A stretch of 64,000 nt of DNA from JAKAWQ01 sp963745975 (GCA_963745975.1 CAVUZJ010000018.1:62001-126000); one strand, 5' to 3'. Counted from the first letter of the stretch, positions 43,082 to 51,107 are shown. Program-made: numbers and translations. Notes: generated from the sequence alone by a model not told the origin.

Positions 43082-43120
43082 CAATCACGGGCGCAACAAT
43101 CACGGTCTAGACAATCACGG
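43082..43120. repeat. Three CAATCACGG iterons at exact 15-bp spacing, with embedded GTCTAGAC
   Basis: CAATCACGG occurs at 43082, 43097 and 43112, a period of exactly 15 bases. The palindrome GTCTAGAC (43105-43112), which fits the GT.TA.AC operator consensus of HutC-type GntR regulators, joins the second and third copies. The array lies between the divergent RND adaptor and lyase genes, so it may control either. Confidence 0.6.
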
Positions 43121-43259
43121 GCACCCCCTTGCCTCCGGCTCCGCCGGGTCGCAGGTTGCCGCCATGGGGATCTCGTCGCCACCGGCCCTTGGAACAGGAA
43201 TTTTCATGCGGCTGCCGGACCGGTCCGCACGGCGGCCCCCCAGAGCGGCATGGGTTTGC

Positions 43260-43346
43260 CTATGCTCACCCGTCGCGGCCTAGATCGTTGTTTTCTCGCG
43301 TGATCGAACGCCTCCGGTTACCCCGCCGCCGGCGATCACGCTCTAA
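43260..43346. repeat. Copy A of a diverged ~86-bp intergenic repeat
   Basis: It aligns with 36183-36268 on the same strand. Within it, GCGTGATC and GATCACGC form a perfect 8-base inverted pair around a GC-rich loop, like a REP/palindromic element. It sits 36 bases before the lyase start. Confidence 0.55.
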
Positions 43347-43381
43347 CCGGCTCCATCCATAGAAGCGGAGGGTCCCCCGCC

Positions 43382-44308
43382 ATGAGCACCAAGGAGAAGA
43401 TCATCGTCTGCGAAGTCGGGCCGCGCGACGGTCTGCAAATCGCCAAGGCCATCATGCCGACCGAGATCAAGGTGCGCTGGATCGCGGCGATCGCGGCCGC
43501 CGGCGTGCCCGAGATCGAGGTCGGCAGCTTCGTTCCCCCGAAGCTCGTGCCGCAGATGGCGGATACGGACGCGATCGTCCGGCGCACCGTGACGATCCCC
43601 GGACTGACGGTCGTTGCGCTGGCGCCGAACCTGCGGGGGGCGCAGAACGCCTATGCGGCGGGCACGCACCGGGTGAGCGTCCCGGTTTCGGTGAGCGAGG
43701 GGCATAGCCGCGCCAATCTCAACCGCACGCCCGCCGAGCAGATCACGGAGGTGGGCCGCATCGTCGCATGGGTGCGGAGCCAACCGCGGCGGATGGAGGT
43801 GGAGGCCGGCTGCTCTACGGCCTTCGGGTGCTCGATCGACGGCGTCGTGCCGATCCGCAACGTCGTCGCGGTCGCGACGGGCCTTGCCGAAGCGGGCGTC
43901 GATTCGATCGCGCTCGCGGACACCGTGGGCTACGCACACCCCGTGCAGGTTCGTGATACGGTCCGTGCGGTGCGCGCCGCGGTCGGCGAGAAGCTCGAAG
44001 GGCTGCACCTCCACGACACGATGGGGCTCGGGCTTGCCAACGCGCTCGCCGGGATCGAGGAGGGCATCCGGAACTTCGACGCAGCCCTTGCCGGCCTCGG
44101 CGGCTGCCCCTTTGCTCCGGGTGCGTCGGGCAATATCGTCACCGAGGATCTCGTGTTCATGCTCGAGAGCATGGGTTTTGCGACCGGGATCGACCTCGAC
44201 AGGCTGATCGCCGCGCGCAAGCTCCTGCATGAGGGGCTGCCGGGCGAGCCGCTGCACGGACAGGTGCCGAGGGCCGGAATCCCGAAAACCTTCCGCGCCG
44301 CCGCCTGA
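43382..44308 (+). CDS. HMG-CoA-lyase family lyase (possible citramalyl-CoA lyase)
   Basis: A 308-residue DRE-TIM metallolyase. 'VCEVGPRDGLQIAK' has the catalytic Arg-Asp pair, 'EVEAGCSTAFGC' and 'LHLHDTMGLGLANAL' give the metal-binding His pair, and 'GLGGCPFAPGASGNIVTEDL' carries the catalytic Cys loop of HMG-CoA lyases. The family cleaves 3-hydroxy-3-methyl acyl-CoAs to acetyl-CoA and a keto acid. The neighbours (CoA-transferase, hydratase, Sdh-like dehydrogenase) make citramalyl-CoA to acetyl-CoA plus pyruvate a sensible alternative to leucine catabolism. It has a good GGAGGG ribosome binding site and is followed three bases later by the CoA-transferase. Confidence 0.9.
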   Translation: MSTKEKIIVCEVGPRDGLQIAKAIMPTEIKVRWIAAIAAAGVPEIEVGSFVPPKLVPQMADTDAIVRRTVTIPGLTVVALAPNLRGAQNAYAAGTHRVSVPVSVSEGHSRANLNRTPAEQITEVGRIVAWVRSQPRRMEVEAGCSTAFGCSIDGVVPIRNVVAVATGLAEAGVDSIALADTVGYAHPVQVRDTVRAVRAAVGEKLEGLHLHDTMGLGLANALAGIEEGIRNFDAALAGLGGCPFAPGASGNIVTEDLVFMLESMGFATGIDLDRLIAARKLLHEGLPGEPLHGQVPRAGIPKTFRAAA

Positions 44309-44311
44309 GCC

Positions 44312-45490
44312 ATGCCGCCCGCTCCGCTCGCCGGGCTCAAGGTCGTCGAATTCGTCCATATGGTGATGGGCCCGACCGCCGGCCTCGTGCTCGCCGATCT
44401 CGGGGCCGATGTCATCAAGGTCGAGCCGCGGCCGGACGGGGACAACACGCGCCGGCTCACCGGCTCGGGCGCCGGCTTCTTCATCATGTTCAACCGCAAC
44501 AAGCGGAGCCTCGCGGTCGATCTCAAGCGGCCGGAGGGCATGGAGCTGGTGCGGAAGCTGCTCGTGGGCGCGGACGTGCTGATCGAGAACTTCCGCCCGG
44601 GGGCGATGGAAAAGCTCGGCCTCGGCCATGAAGCGCTCGCCGCTTCCAATCCGCGCCTGATCTATTGCTCCTGCAAGGGATTCCTGCCCGGACCGTACGA
44701 CCACCGCACGGCGCTCGACGAGGTGGTGCAGATGATGGGTGGGCTTGCCTACATGACCGGCCTGCCGGGCCGGCCGTTGCGCGCGGGAACATCGGTCAAC
44801 GACATCATGGGCGGCATGTTCGGGGTGATCGCGATCCTCGCGGCACTCCATGAGCGCGAGGCAACCGGCCGCGGCCGGCATGTCCAGACGGCGCTGTTCG
44901 AGAACACGGCACTCCTCATGGGCCAGCACATGGCGCAGATCGCGATCACCGGCCGCGAACCGGCGCCGATGAGCCAGCGCAGCCCGGCCTGGCCGGTTTA
45001 TGACATCTTCGAAACGGAAGACGGCGGGCAGATTTTCGTGGGCGCCGTCACGGACGGCCAATGGCACGTGCTGTGCAAGGCATTCGCGCTCGATGATCTC
45101 GCGGCCGACCCCAGCCTCGCGACACAGGCCGCGAGGGTCGCGGAACGGGCCCGCACGCTGCCGCGCATCGCGGCGGCCTTCCGCCGTTATACCCGTGCGG
45201 GCCTGACCAGCCGCTGCGAGGAGCTCGGCCTGCCCTTCGCGCCGATCGGCAAGCCGGCCGACCTCTTCGAGGATCCCCATCTCAACGCCTCGGGCGGACT
45301 CCTCGACATAAAGTTGGCGGACGGAACGCAAACCAAGCTGCCCGCCCTGCCGATCGCGATCGACGGCAAGCATTGCGGGCTGAGACGCGATCCGCCCCGG
45401 ACGGGCGAGCACGACACGGAGATCGCGCGCGAGCTCGGCCTCGAGGAAGCGGAGATCGCGGCACTGCGATTGTCCGGCGTCATCCTCTGA
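44312..45490 (+). CDS. Family III CoA-transferase (CaiB/BaiF)
   Basis: A 392-residue CaiB/BaiF-type CoA-transferase. It starts with the conserved 'PLAGLKVVEFVHMVMGPTAG', then 'LADLGADVIKVEPRPDGDNT', 'NRNKRSLAVDLKRPEG', 'VLIENFRPGAMEKLGLG' and 'RSPAWPVYDIFETEDG'. By alignment to formyl-CoA transferase, the nucleophilic Asp position in 'GRGRHVQTALFENTALL' is a Glu here, a variant also seen in related enzymes; this alignment is by eye. It probably moves CoA from succinyl-CoA or a similar donor to a hydroxy or unsaturated dicarboxylate for the adjacent lyase. It is coupled to the lyase gene. Confidence 0.92.
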   Translation: MPPAPLAGLKVVEFVHMVMGPTAGLVLADLGADVIKVEPRPDGDNTRRLTGSGAGFFIMFNRNKRSLAVDLKRPEGMELVRKLLVGADVLIENFRPGAMEKLGLGHEALAASNPRLIYCSCKGFLPGPYDHRTALDEVVQMMGGLAYMTGLPGRPLRAGTSVNDIMGGMFGVIAILAALHEREATGRGRHVQTALFENTALLMGQHMAQIAITGREPAPMSQRSPAWPVYDIFETEDGGQIFVGAVTDGQWHVLCKAFALDDLAADPSLATQAARVAERARTLPRIAAAFRRYTRAGLTSRCEELGLPFAPIGKPADLFEDPHLNASGGLLDIKLADGTQTKLPALPIAIDGKHCGLRRDPPRTGEHDTEIARELGLEEAEIAALRLSGVIL

Positions 45491-45659
45491 GGCGCGCGCG
45501 CGCCCCGGTGAGCGGATCCCGGCGAGGTATTTCCCGGCGGAACGGAGATGCTGTAGACTGACGGCGGGAGGCACGCCGCCGCCGAACGTCCATGGGACCG
45601 CGCCCCTGGGACGGTGCCGGGATGGTCGGCAAACGTCACCGCCCGGGAAGAAGGCGATC
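45491..45659 (+). promoter_or_regulatory. Gap upstream of the dehydrogenase-hydratase genes
   Basis: About 170 bases between the CoA-transferase and the Fe-S subunit. It contains GTAGAC (45553-45558), which resembles half of the GTCTAGAC site at 43105. No convincing promoter hexamers or terminator were seen. Confidence 0.3.
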
Positions 45660-46367
45660 ATGCTGCAGCTTGAGATCTGGCGCGGCGGCGCCACGGGAGG
45701 CTTCCGGACCTATCGGATCCCGCTACGCGAAGCCCAGACGGTGCTCGACGCCGTGACCGAGGTGCAGCGTACGCAGGATGCGACGCTCGCCTATCGCTTC
45801 TCCTGCCGCGTCGGCATGTGCGGATCCTGCGCGATGATGGTCAACGATCGTCCGCGCTGGACGTGCCGCACACGGATTGCCGCCGTGGCACCACACGGGC
45901 GGCTCCGCCTCGCGCCACTCCGCCATCTGCCGGTCGTGAAGGACCTCGTGGTCGATATGGCGCCGTTCTTCGCGAAGTGGCAGCGCGCGCACGGGCGCTT
46001 CGATCCGGGCGTGGAACCCGCTTCCGAGTTCGCGCGCGTGCCGCCCGGGGAGCCCGCGCGGCGTGCGGCCGATGCCGGCATCGAGTGCATCGGCTGCGGG
46101 ATCTGCTACGCCGCCTGCGACGTGGTGGGCTGGACGCCGGACTATCTCGGCCCGGCCGCGCTCAACCGCGCCTGGACGCTGGTCAACGACGTGCGCGACC
46201 GGGGCGGCGCCGCGCGGCTGGATGCGGTGGCGCAGTCCGGAGGGTGCCAGAACTGCCACAGCCACATGGCTTGCAGCGAAACCTGCCCGAAAGGGATCGC
46301 GCCCACCTACGCGATCGCGGGGCTGAAGCGGCTCGCGATGCGCGCCGCGCTGGGCATGAGACGATGA
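45660..46367 (+). CDS. Succinate dehydrogenase/fumarate reductase-like iron-sulfur subunit
   Basis: A 235-residue SdhB/FrdB-type electron-transfer subunit. A plant-type [2Fe-2S] site is formed by 'SCRVGMCGSC' plus 'WTCRT' (about residues 49-78). The [4Fe-4S] site is 'CIGCGICYAAC', and 'GGCQNCHSHMACSETCPKGI' completes the second and third clusters. All cysteines expected for three clusters seem present. It would pass electrons from the flavoprotein at 48587-50338 to the two membrane subunits that follow. It is not the canonical sdhCDAB order, so this is likely a paralogous complex. Confidence 0.9.
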   Translation: MLQLEIWRGGATGGFRTYRIPLREAQTVLDAVTEVQRTQDATLAYRFSCRVGMCGSCAMMVNDRPRWTCRTRIAAVAPHGRLRLAPLRHLPVVKDLVVDMAPFFAKWQRAHGRFDPGVEPASEFARVPPGEPARRAADAGIECIGCGICYAACDVVGWTPDYLGPAALNRAWTLVNDVRDRGGAARLDAVAQSGGCQNCHSHMACSETCPKGIAPTYAIAGLKRLAMRAALGMRR

Positions 46368-46693
46368 ATCCGGCGCTTCTGCTCGCCAGTCGGTTGAGCG
46401 CGCTCGTCCTTGCCGTTGCGGTTGCCGTGCATCTCGCGGTGATCATCCATGCGGTGCGCGAGGGCCTCACGGCCGGCGCGCTGCTCGCGCGCACCGAGGG
46501 GAACTGGGCCTTCCTGATCTTCTATTGCATCTTCGTCCTTGCGGCCGCGGTGCATGCGCCCATCGGGCTGCGCCTGGTGCTCGGCGAATGGTTCGGGTGG
46601 CAGGGAAGGCTTGCGGACCGGCTGCTCGTCGCGTTCGGCGTCCTGCTCGCCGCGCTCGGCCTGCGCGCGGCGCTCGCGGTGTTCCTGGCATGA
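46364..46693 (+). CDS. Membrane anchor subunit of the Sdh-like complex (first)
   Basis: A 109-residue hydrophobic protein starting in the stop region of the Fe-S gene (ATGA overlap). Three membrane segments are likely (about residues 8-30, 47-70 and 87-107). Histidines in 'VAVHLAVIIHAV' and 'AAVHAPIGLRLVL' are suitable for axial haem ligation, as in SdhC/SdhD or FrdC-type anchors. Sequence similarity to any one anchor family is too low to name it. It overlaps the next gene by four bases. Confidence 0.75.
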   Translation: MNPALLLASRLSALVLAVAVAVHLAVIIHAVREGLTAGALLARTEGNWAFLIFYCIFVLAAAVHAPIGLRLVLGEWFGWQGRLADRLLVAFGVLLAALGLRAALAVFLA

Positions 46694-47043
46694 GCGGAGC
46701 GCTCGTCTCGCGCGCCCGCCGCCATCCCGGGTTGCCGGCTTCCGTGCTGCATCGCGTCTCGGGTATCGCGCTCGCGCTCTTCCTGCCCGCGCACTTCATC
46801 GCGCTCGGACTTGCGCTCTCCGGCGCGCCCGCGCTCGAGCGGTTCCTCGAGCTCACCAAGAATCCGCTCATGCGCACCCTCGAGGCGGGGCTGGTCGGCG
46901 CGCTGGCGCTCCACCTCGCATGCGGCATTCGCGTGCTCGCGATCGAGCTTCTCGATTTTCGCGAGAGAACGGCGGCGAGCGTCGCCCTCTGCGTCGGTCT
47001 CGGGCTCTTCGTCGGCCTGCTCTATGCGCTGAGCGTGCCGTAA
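46690..47043 (+). CDS. Cytochrome b-type membrane anchor of the Sdh-like complex (second, SdhC-like)
   Basis: A 117-residue protein with three membrane segments. 'HPGLPASVLHRVSGIALALF' gives the SdhC signature 'SI.HRiSG..l', which lines the quinone and haem site. 'ALALHLACGIRVLAIE' matches the 'H...GiRHl..D' segment, although the second His of that motif is Arg-Val here. It completes a four-subunit membrane dehydrogenase with its neighbours. It overlaps the preceding anchor gene and is followed 24 bases later by the hydratase alpha gene. Confidence 0.82.
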   Translation: MSGALVSRARRHPGLPASVLHRVSGIALALFLPAHFIALGLALSGAPALERFLELTKNPLMRTLEAGLVGALALHLACGIRVLAIELLDFRERTAASVALCVGLGLFVGLLYALSVP

Positions 47044-47067
47044 GCGGACGTCAGGCGGGAGGATCAT

Positions 47068-47946
47068 ATGCTGAAGCTCGACATGGACGAAGTGGAAGGG
47101 ATCGCCCGCGATCTCTACATCCGGGCGCTCAAGCTTCTCCCCGATGACGTCAAGTCGGGCTTTGCACGCCTCAGGCGGGACGAGACGGACGAGACGGGGC
47201 AGGCCATCCTCGAGACGATGGTACGCAATGTCGCCGTTGCCGAATGGACGAAGAATCTTCTCTGCCAGGATACGGGAATTCCGATCTACAACGTGCTGAT
47301 CGGCCGGGAGGTCGATTTCGCGGGCGTTGCGCTCAAAGAGGCGCTCCGCCGCGGCTGCGAGCGCGCCACGCGCGAGCACCCGTTGCGCTCGTCGATCGTC
47401 CACCCGATCACGCGGCGGAACGAGCAGACCTCCTGCGGTCCCGGCGTTCCGGTGATCCATGTCGATTTCATCACTGCCCCGGAGACCGTCGAGATCGAGA
47501 TGATCCCGAAGGGATCGGGATCGGAGAACGGCTCTTTTCTCCGCATGCTCGTGCCGGCGGACGGCGTTGCCGCGGTGAAGCGCTTCGTCATCGACCGCGT
47601 GATCGAGGCGGGCGGAAAAGTCTGCCCGCCGACGATCGTGGGCGTGGGCATCGGCGGCACCTCGGATCTTTGCATGCATCTCGCCAAGCTGGCCGCGACG
47701 CGCCCGCTCGGATCGAGATCCGCGGATTCCGAGGGGGCGAAGCTCGAGGCCGAGCTCTCCGCCGCCGTGAACGAGCTCGGGATCGGCCCTCAGGGATTGG
47801 GCGGGCGATCGACCGCCTTTGCCGTGCATGTCGAGATCGCGGCGACGCACATCACGATGAACCCGGTGGCGGTGAATATCCAGTGCCACTCGGCACGGCG
47901 CGCGCGCGCCGTGCTGACGCCGGGCGGCGTCCGGTTCGGTTTCTGA
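47068..47946 (+). CDS. Class I fumarase/tartrate dehydratase-type hydratase, alpha subunit
   Basis: A 292-residue alpha chain of an oxygen-sensitive [4Fe-4S] hydro-lyase. Cluster Cys candidates are in 'NLLCQDTGIPIYN', 'NEQTSCGPGVPVIHVDF' and 'VGIGGTSDLCMHLAK', all at family positions. 'PKGSGSENGS' is also typical. Split two-chain members include L-tartrate dehydratase and thermophile fumarases, while one-chain relatives hydrate both fumarate and mesaconate. Placed between membrane and flavoprotein genes of a dehydrogenase, it probably hydrates the unsaturated dicarboxylate that the complex makes. Confidence 0.9.
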   Translation: MLKLDMDEVEGIARDLYIRALKLLPDDVKSGFARLRRDETDETGQAILETMVRNVAVAEWTKNLLCQDTGIPIYNVLIGREVDFAGVALKEALRRGCERATREHPLRSSIVHPITRRNEQTSCGPGVPVIHVDFITAPETVEIEMIPKGSGSENGSFLRMLVPADGVAAVKRFVIDRVIEAGGKVCPPTIVGVGIGGTSDLCMHLAKLAATRPLGSRSADSEGAKLEAELSAAVNELGIGPQGLGGRSTAFAVHVEIAATHITMNPVAVNIQCHSARRARAVLTPGGVRFGF

Positions 47947-47971
47947 TGCTTCGGGTTGGAGGGAGGCGGCG

Positions 47972-48583
47972 ATGGCCCATCATGTTCTCGAAGCGCCATT
48001 CGAGGAGCCCGCGGTCCGGGCGCTCTCGGCCGGCGATACGGTGACGCTCGAGCGCACGCTATTCGGCATCCGCGATGCGACGCTGATCGCGCTGTTCGAT
48101 CGGGGACGGCGCACCCGCTTCGATCTCCGGGGACATGCGGTGATCCATACCGCCCCCAACGTGCGCAAGGTGCCGGTTTCGCCGGAGCACCCGGCGGGCT
48201 ATGCGCCGCTCTGCGTCGGCACGACGACCTCGATGCGCATGGAACGGTTTTCCCGGCCCCTGATGGAGCGGGAAGGCGTGCGGCTCATCATCGGCAAGGG
48301 CGGGCTCGGAGCGCAGACGCTCGCCGCTTTCCGCGACCTTGGCGGGGCCTACCTTGCGGTCATCGGCGGGGCGGCGGCGCTCGAGACGACCTGGGTCGAG
48401 GCGATCGAGGATGTCGATCTCGATGATCTCAATCCCGAGAGCCTCTGGCGCTTCCGCATCCGCGGCTTCGGGCCGCTGCTGGTCGGAATGGATGCGAAAG
48501 GAAACTCCCTTTACGATCGGGTCGGCGACGCGGTCTCGCAGCGCCGCCGCGCCGTGCTTGCCTCGATCGGGGCGAGCGAATAG
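47972..48583 (+). CDS. Class I fumarase/tartrate dehydratase-type hydratase, beta subunit
   Basis: A 203-residue beta chain, the swivelling domain of class I hydro-lyases. 'GHAVIHTAPNVRKVP' and 'GPTT'-like 'GTTTSMRMERF' form the substrate-binding loop (family 'GPT.p.RM'). 'IIGKGGLGAQT' and 'GGAAALETTWVEAIEDVDLD' match the C-terminal strands ('vGGaaal......'). It pairs with the chain encoded 25 bases upstream. The stop is followed three bases later by the flavoprotein start, supporting one transcript. Confidence 0.9.
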   Translation: MAHHVLEAPFEEPAVRALSAGDTVTLERTLFGIRDATLIALFDRGRRTRFDLRGHAVIHTAPNVRKVPVSPEHPAGYAPLCVGTTTSMRMERFSRPLMEREGVRLIIGKGGLGAQTLAAFRDLGGAYLAVIGGAAALETTWVEAIEDVDLDDLNPESLWRFRIRGFGPLLVGMDAKGNSLYDRVGDAVSQRRRAVLASIGASE

Positions 48584-48586
48584 CGG

Positions 48587-50338
48587 ATGAAGGAGGCGAT
48601 CCGCGAAACCGTTACGGATATTCTGATCCTCGGCGCCGGCGGCGCCGGGCTGTTCGCCGCGCTCCATGCCAAGCGCGCAGCACCGGAGCGCAGTGTGGCC
48701 ATCGTCGTCAAGGGCCTGCTCGGAAAGTGCGGCTGCACGCGCATGGTGCAGGGCGGCTACAACGTGGCGCTGGCGGCCGGCGATTCCGCCGAGCGCCACT
48801 TCATGGACACGGTGGAAGGCGGCAAGTGGCTCAACGACCAGGATCTGGCCTGGCTGCTCGTCACCGGCGCGCAAGCCCGGATCCGCGAGCTCGAGACGAA
48901 GATCGGTTGCTTCTTCGACCGCAACCCTGACGGCACCGTGCACCAGAAGGCGTTTGCCGGCCAGACCTTCGACCGCACCGTCCACAAGGGGGACCTCACC
49001 GGGATCGAGATCATCAACCGCCTTGCCGAGCAGGTGTACGCGCGCTCCGTCGCGCGCCTAGAGGATCATCGCGCGCTCGATCTCATACCGCGCGCGGACG
49101 GCTCGGGCATCGCCGGCGCGCTGCTGCTCGATATGCGCAGCGGCGAGCTCGTTCTCGGCCGGGCGCACGCCGTGCTGCTCGCCACCGGGGGCGGGCCGAC
49201 GATGTACCGCTATCACACGCCTTCGGGCGACAAGAGCTGCGATGGCCTGGCGATGGCGCTGCGCGCCGGCCTGCCGTTGCGCGACATGGAGATGGTGCAG
49301 TTCCACCCGACCGGCCTTCTGGCCGGCGAGGGCACGCGCATGACCGGCACGGTGCTCGAGGAAGGGTTGCGCGGCGCGGGCGGGTTTCTCACGGACGGTA
49401 CGGGCGAGCGCTTCATGCCGCTTTACGATCCCGCCGCCGAGCGCGCGACGCGCGATATCGTGAGCCGCGCCATCATGGACCGGATCGACAAGGGCTTCGG
49501 CGGGCCGCACGGCGGCGTCTTCATCGAGATGGGGCATCTCGGGCCCGACAACGTGCGGCGGATGTTCAAGGGCATGGTGGAGCGGTGCGCCGATTGCGGT
49601 TTCGACCTCGCCGCCGCGCGCGTCGAGGTCATCCCGACCGCGCACTACCTGATGGGCGGCGTGGTGTTCGACACCGCCTGCCGCACGCCCTGGCACGGGC
49701 TCTACGCGGCCGGGGAGGACACGGGCGGGGTGCACGGCGCCAATCGGCTCGGCGGTAACGGTGTCGCCAATTCCACCGTCTTCGGCGCTCTCGCCGGCGA
49801 TTCGATGGCGGAAGGGCTGCCGCCGGTCGGGGAGAGGTTGCCGGACCCCGACCGGCACGTGCTCGCGGCCGCGGTCGGGCGCGCGCTCGCGCCGCGTGGA
49901 CGTAAGCCCGGCGACGGTGCGGCGCTCCGCGCCGAGCTCGCGCGCGTGATGTGGGAGGACGTGGGCGTGCTGCGAAATGCCGCCTCGCTCTCCCGGGCCG
50001 CGGCTTCGCTTGCGGCACTCGCCGCCGCGCTCGAGGAGAGCGGCGTTGCCGATACGGATCGCCGTTACGACGTCGCCTGGACCGACCGCCTCAACCTCGG
50101 GAACCTGGTGCTGGTCAGCCGGGCGATCGTCACGGCTGCTCTCCTGCGCACCGACAGCCGCGGCGCCCATTTCCGCACCGACCATCCCGAAACCTCCGAT
50201 CTCGCGAGCTCGCGCTACACGATGGTGCGCTTGATGGGGAGCGACTTCGCGGCCACCACCGAGCCGGTGCGCTTCACCCTTGTCCGGCCGGGGCAGAGCC
50301 TGCTCGCGGCGCCCGCTCAGGTGAGATCCGAGGCATAA
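48587..50338 (+). CDS. SdhA/FrdA-like flavoprotein with Cys in place of the FAD-binding His
   Basis: A 583-residue flavoprotein. The Rossmann motif is 'ILGAGGAGLFAAL' at about residues 14-26. Active-site segments are intact: 'FHPTGLLAGEGT', 'EEGLRGAGGFL', 'TAHYLMGGVVFD' and 'HGANRLGGNGVANS'. In E. coli SdhA, His45 ('RSHTVSAQGG') holds FAD covalently; anchoring on QGG, the residue here is Cys50 ('KCGCTRMVQGG'), so FAD is either non-covalent, as in L-aspartate oxidase, or thioether-linked. The C-terminus is shortened compared with SdhA. Its end overlaps the convergent GntR gene by 22 bases. Confidence 0.9.
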   Translation: MKEAIRETVTDILILGAGGAGLFAALHAKRAAPERSVAIVVKGLLGKCGCTRMVQGGYNVALAAGDSAERHFMDTVEGGKWLNDQDLAWLLVTGAQARIRELETKIGCFFDRNPDGTVHQKAFAGQTFDRTVHKGDLTGIEIINRLAEQVYARSVARLEDHRALDLIPRADGSGIAGALLLDMRSGELVLGRAHAVLLATGGGPTMYRYHTPSGDKSCDGLAMALRAGLPLRDMEMVQFHPTGLLAGEGTRMTGTVLEEGLRGAGGFLTDGTGERFMPLYDPAAERATRDIVSRAIMDRIDKGFGGPHGGVFIEMGHLGPDNVRRMFKGMVERCADCGFDLAAARVEVIPTAHYLMGGVVFDTACRTPWHGLYAAGEDTGGVHGANRLGGNGVANSTVFGALAGDSMAEGLPPVGERLPDPDRHVLAAAVGRALAPRGRKPGDGAALRAELARVMWEDVGVLRNAASLSRAAASLAALAAALEESGVADTDRRYDVAWTDRLNLGNLVLVSRAIVTAALLRTDSRGAHFRTDHPETSDLASSRYTMVRLMGSDFAATTEPVRFTLVRPGQSLLAAPAQVRSEA

Positions 50339-51072
50339 TGGACGTGCGTGGTGAGGCAGTGCGAGACGCGCCATTCCACCTTCCGCCCGTCGATCGCGAG
50401 CGCCAGACGATCGATCGCGAGCGCCGGCGTGCCCGGGGCGACGCCGAGCAAGGCGGCGTCCGATGCGCCGAGCGCCATTGCCTTGAGCCGCTCGGAGGCG
50501 CGCGCGATGCCGATCCCGTACTTCTCGGCGAAGAGCCCGTAGAGGTTGTTGGGTAGCGGGCGCTCGATGAGGCCGGGGAAGAGCGAAGCGGGCAGCACGA
50601 TCGATTCGGCGATGCAAGGATGCCCGGCGAGCGCGCGGATCCTCCGGATGCGCACCACGCGGGCCCGCACCGCAAGCGCAAGACGCGCCCGCTCCTCGGC
50701 ACTCGCCCGCCCCGTGCCGACGCGGAGCACACGGCTTTCCGGGAACTGGCGCTCGCCCGTCTCCGAGACGAGGCGAAAGAACTGAAAGAGGATGCGGCTC
50801 TCGTCATGCAGGGCGACGAAGGTGCCGCGACCCTGCCGGCGCACCAGCAGATTTTCCGCCACCAGCGCATCGAGCGCCTTGCGCACGGTGCCCTGGCTTA
50901 CCCCGAGCTCCGCTGCCAGCACTTGCTCGCTCGGGAGCATGGCGCCGGCCGGCCAGGCGCCTTCGGCGAGCCGGCGGAGCAGCGCTTCCCGCACCTGACG
51001 GTAGAGCGGGAAAAAGACGATCTCCGCTGCGTCTCGCCGCGCGCTCCGCTTGGGCCGGGCCATGGGCGCCAT
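50317..51072 (-). CDS. GntR-family (HutC subfamily) transcriptional regulator
   Basis: A 251-residue repressor-type protein. The N-terminal winged helix is classic GntR: 'PLYRQVREALLRRLAEGAWP', 'LPSEQVLAAELGVSQGTVRK', 'ALDALVAENLLVRRQGRGTF'. The C-terminal UTRA ligand domain contains 'RIRRIRALAGHPCIAESIVL' and 'YGLFAEKYGI'. It is divergent from the SuyAB-like pair, and a palindrome lies in the intergenic region, so it most likely represses those genes and perhaps the upstream operon in the absence of its substrate. An alternative start is three codons later (51063). Confidence 0.92.
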   Translation of the reverse strand: MAPMARPKRSARRDAAEIVFFPLYRQVREALLRRLAEGAWPAGAMLPSEQVLAAELGVSQGTVRKALDALVAENLLVRRQGRGTFVALHDESRILFQFFRLVSETGERQFPESRVLRVGTGRASAEERARLALAVRARVVRIRRIRALAGHPCIAESIVLPASLFPGLIERPLPNNLYGLFAEKYGIGIARASERLKAMALGASDAALLGVAPGTPALAIDRLALAIDGRKVEWRVSHCLTTHVHYASDLT

Positions 51073-51078
51073 GATGGG

Positions 51079-51107
51079 TTGACACTAGCGGAAGTCATCT
51101 GTCTTAT
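51079..51107 (+). promoter_or_regulatory. Probable promoter of the SuyAB-like genes
   Basis: TTGACA (51079-51084) and TCTTAT (51102-51107) are 17 bases apart, a perfect -35 with a moderate -10, about 50 bases before the ATG at 51158. The -10 lies inside the palindrome at 51101-51114. Confidence 0.6.
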
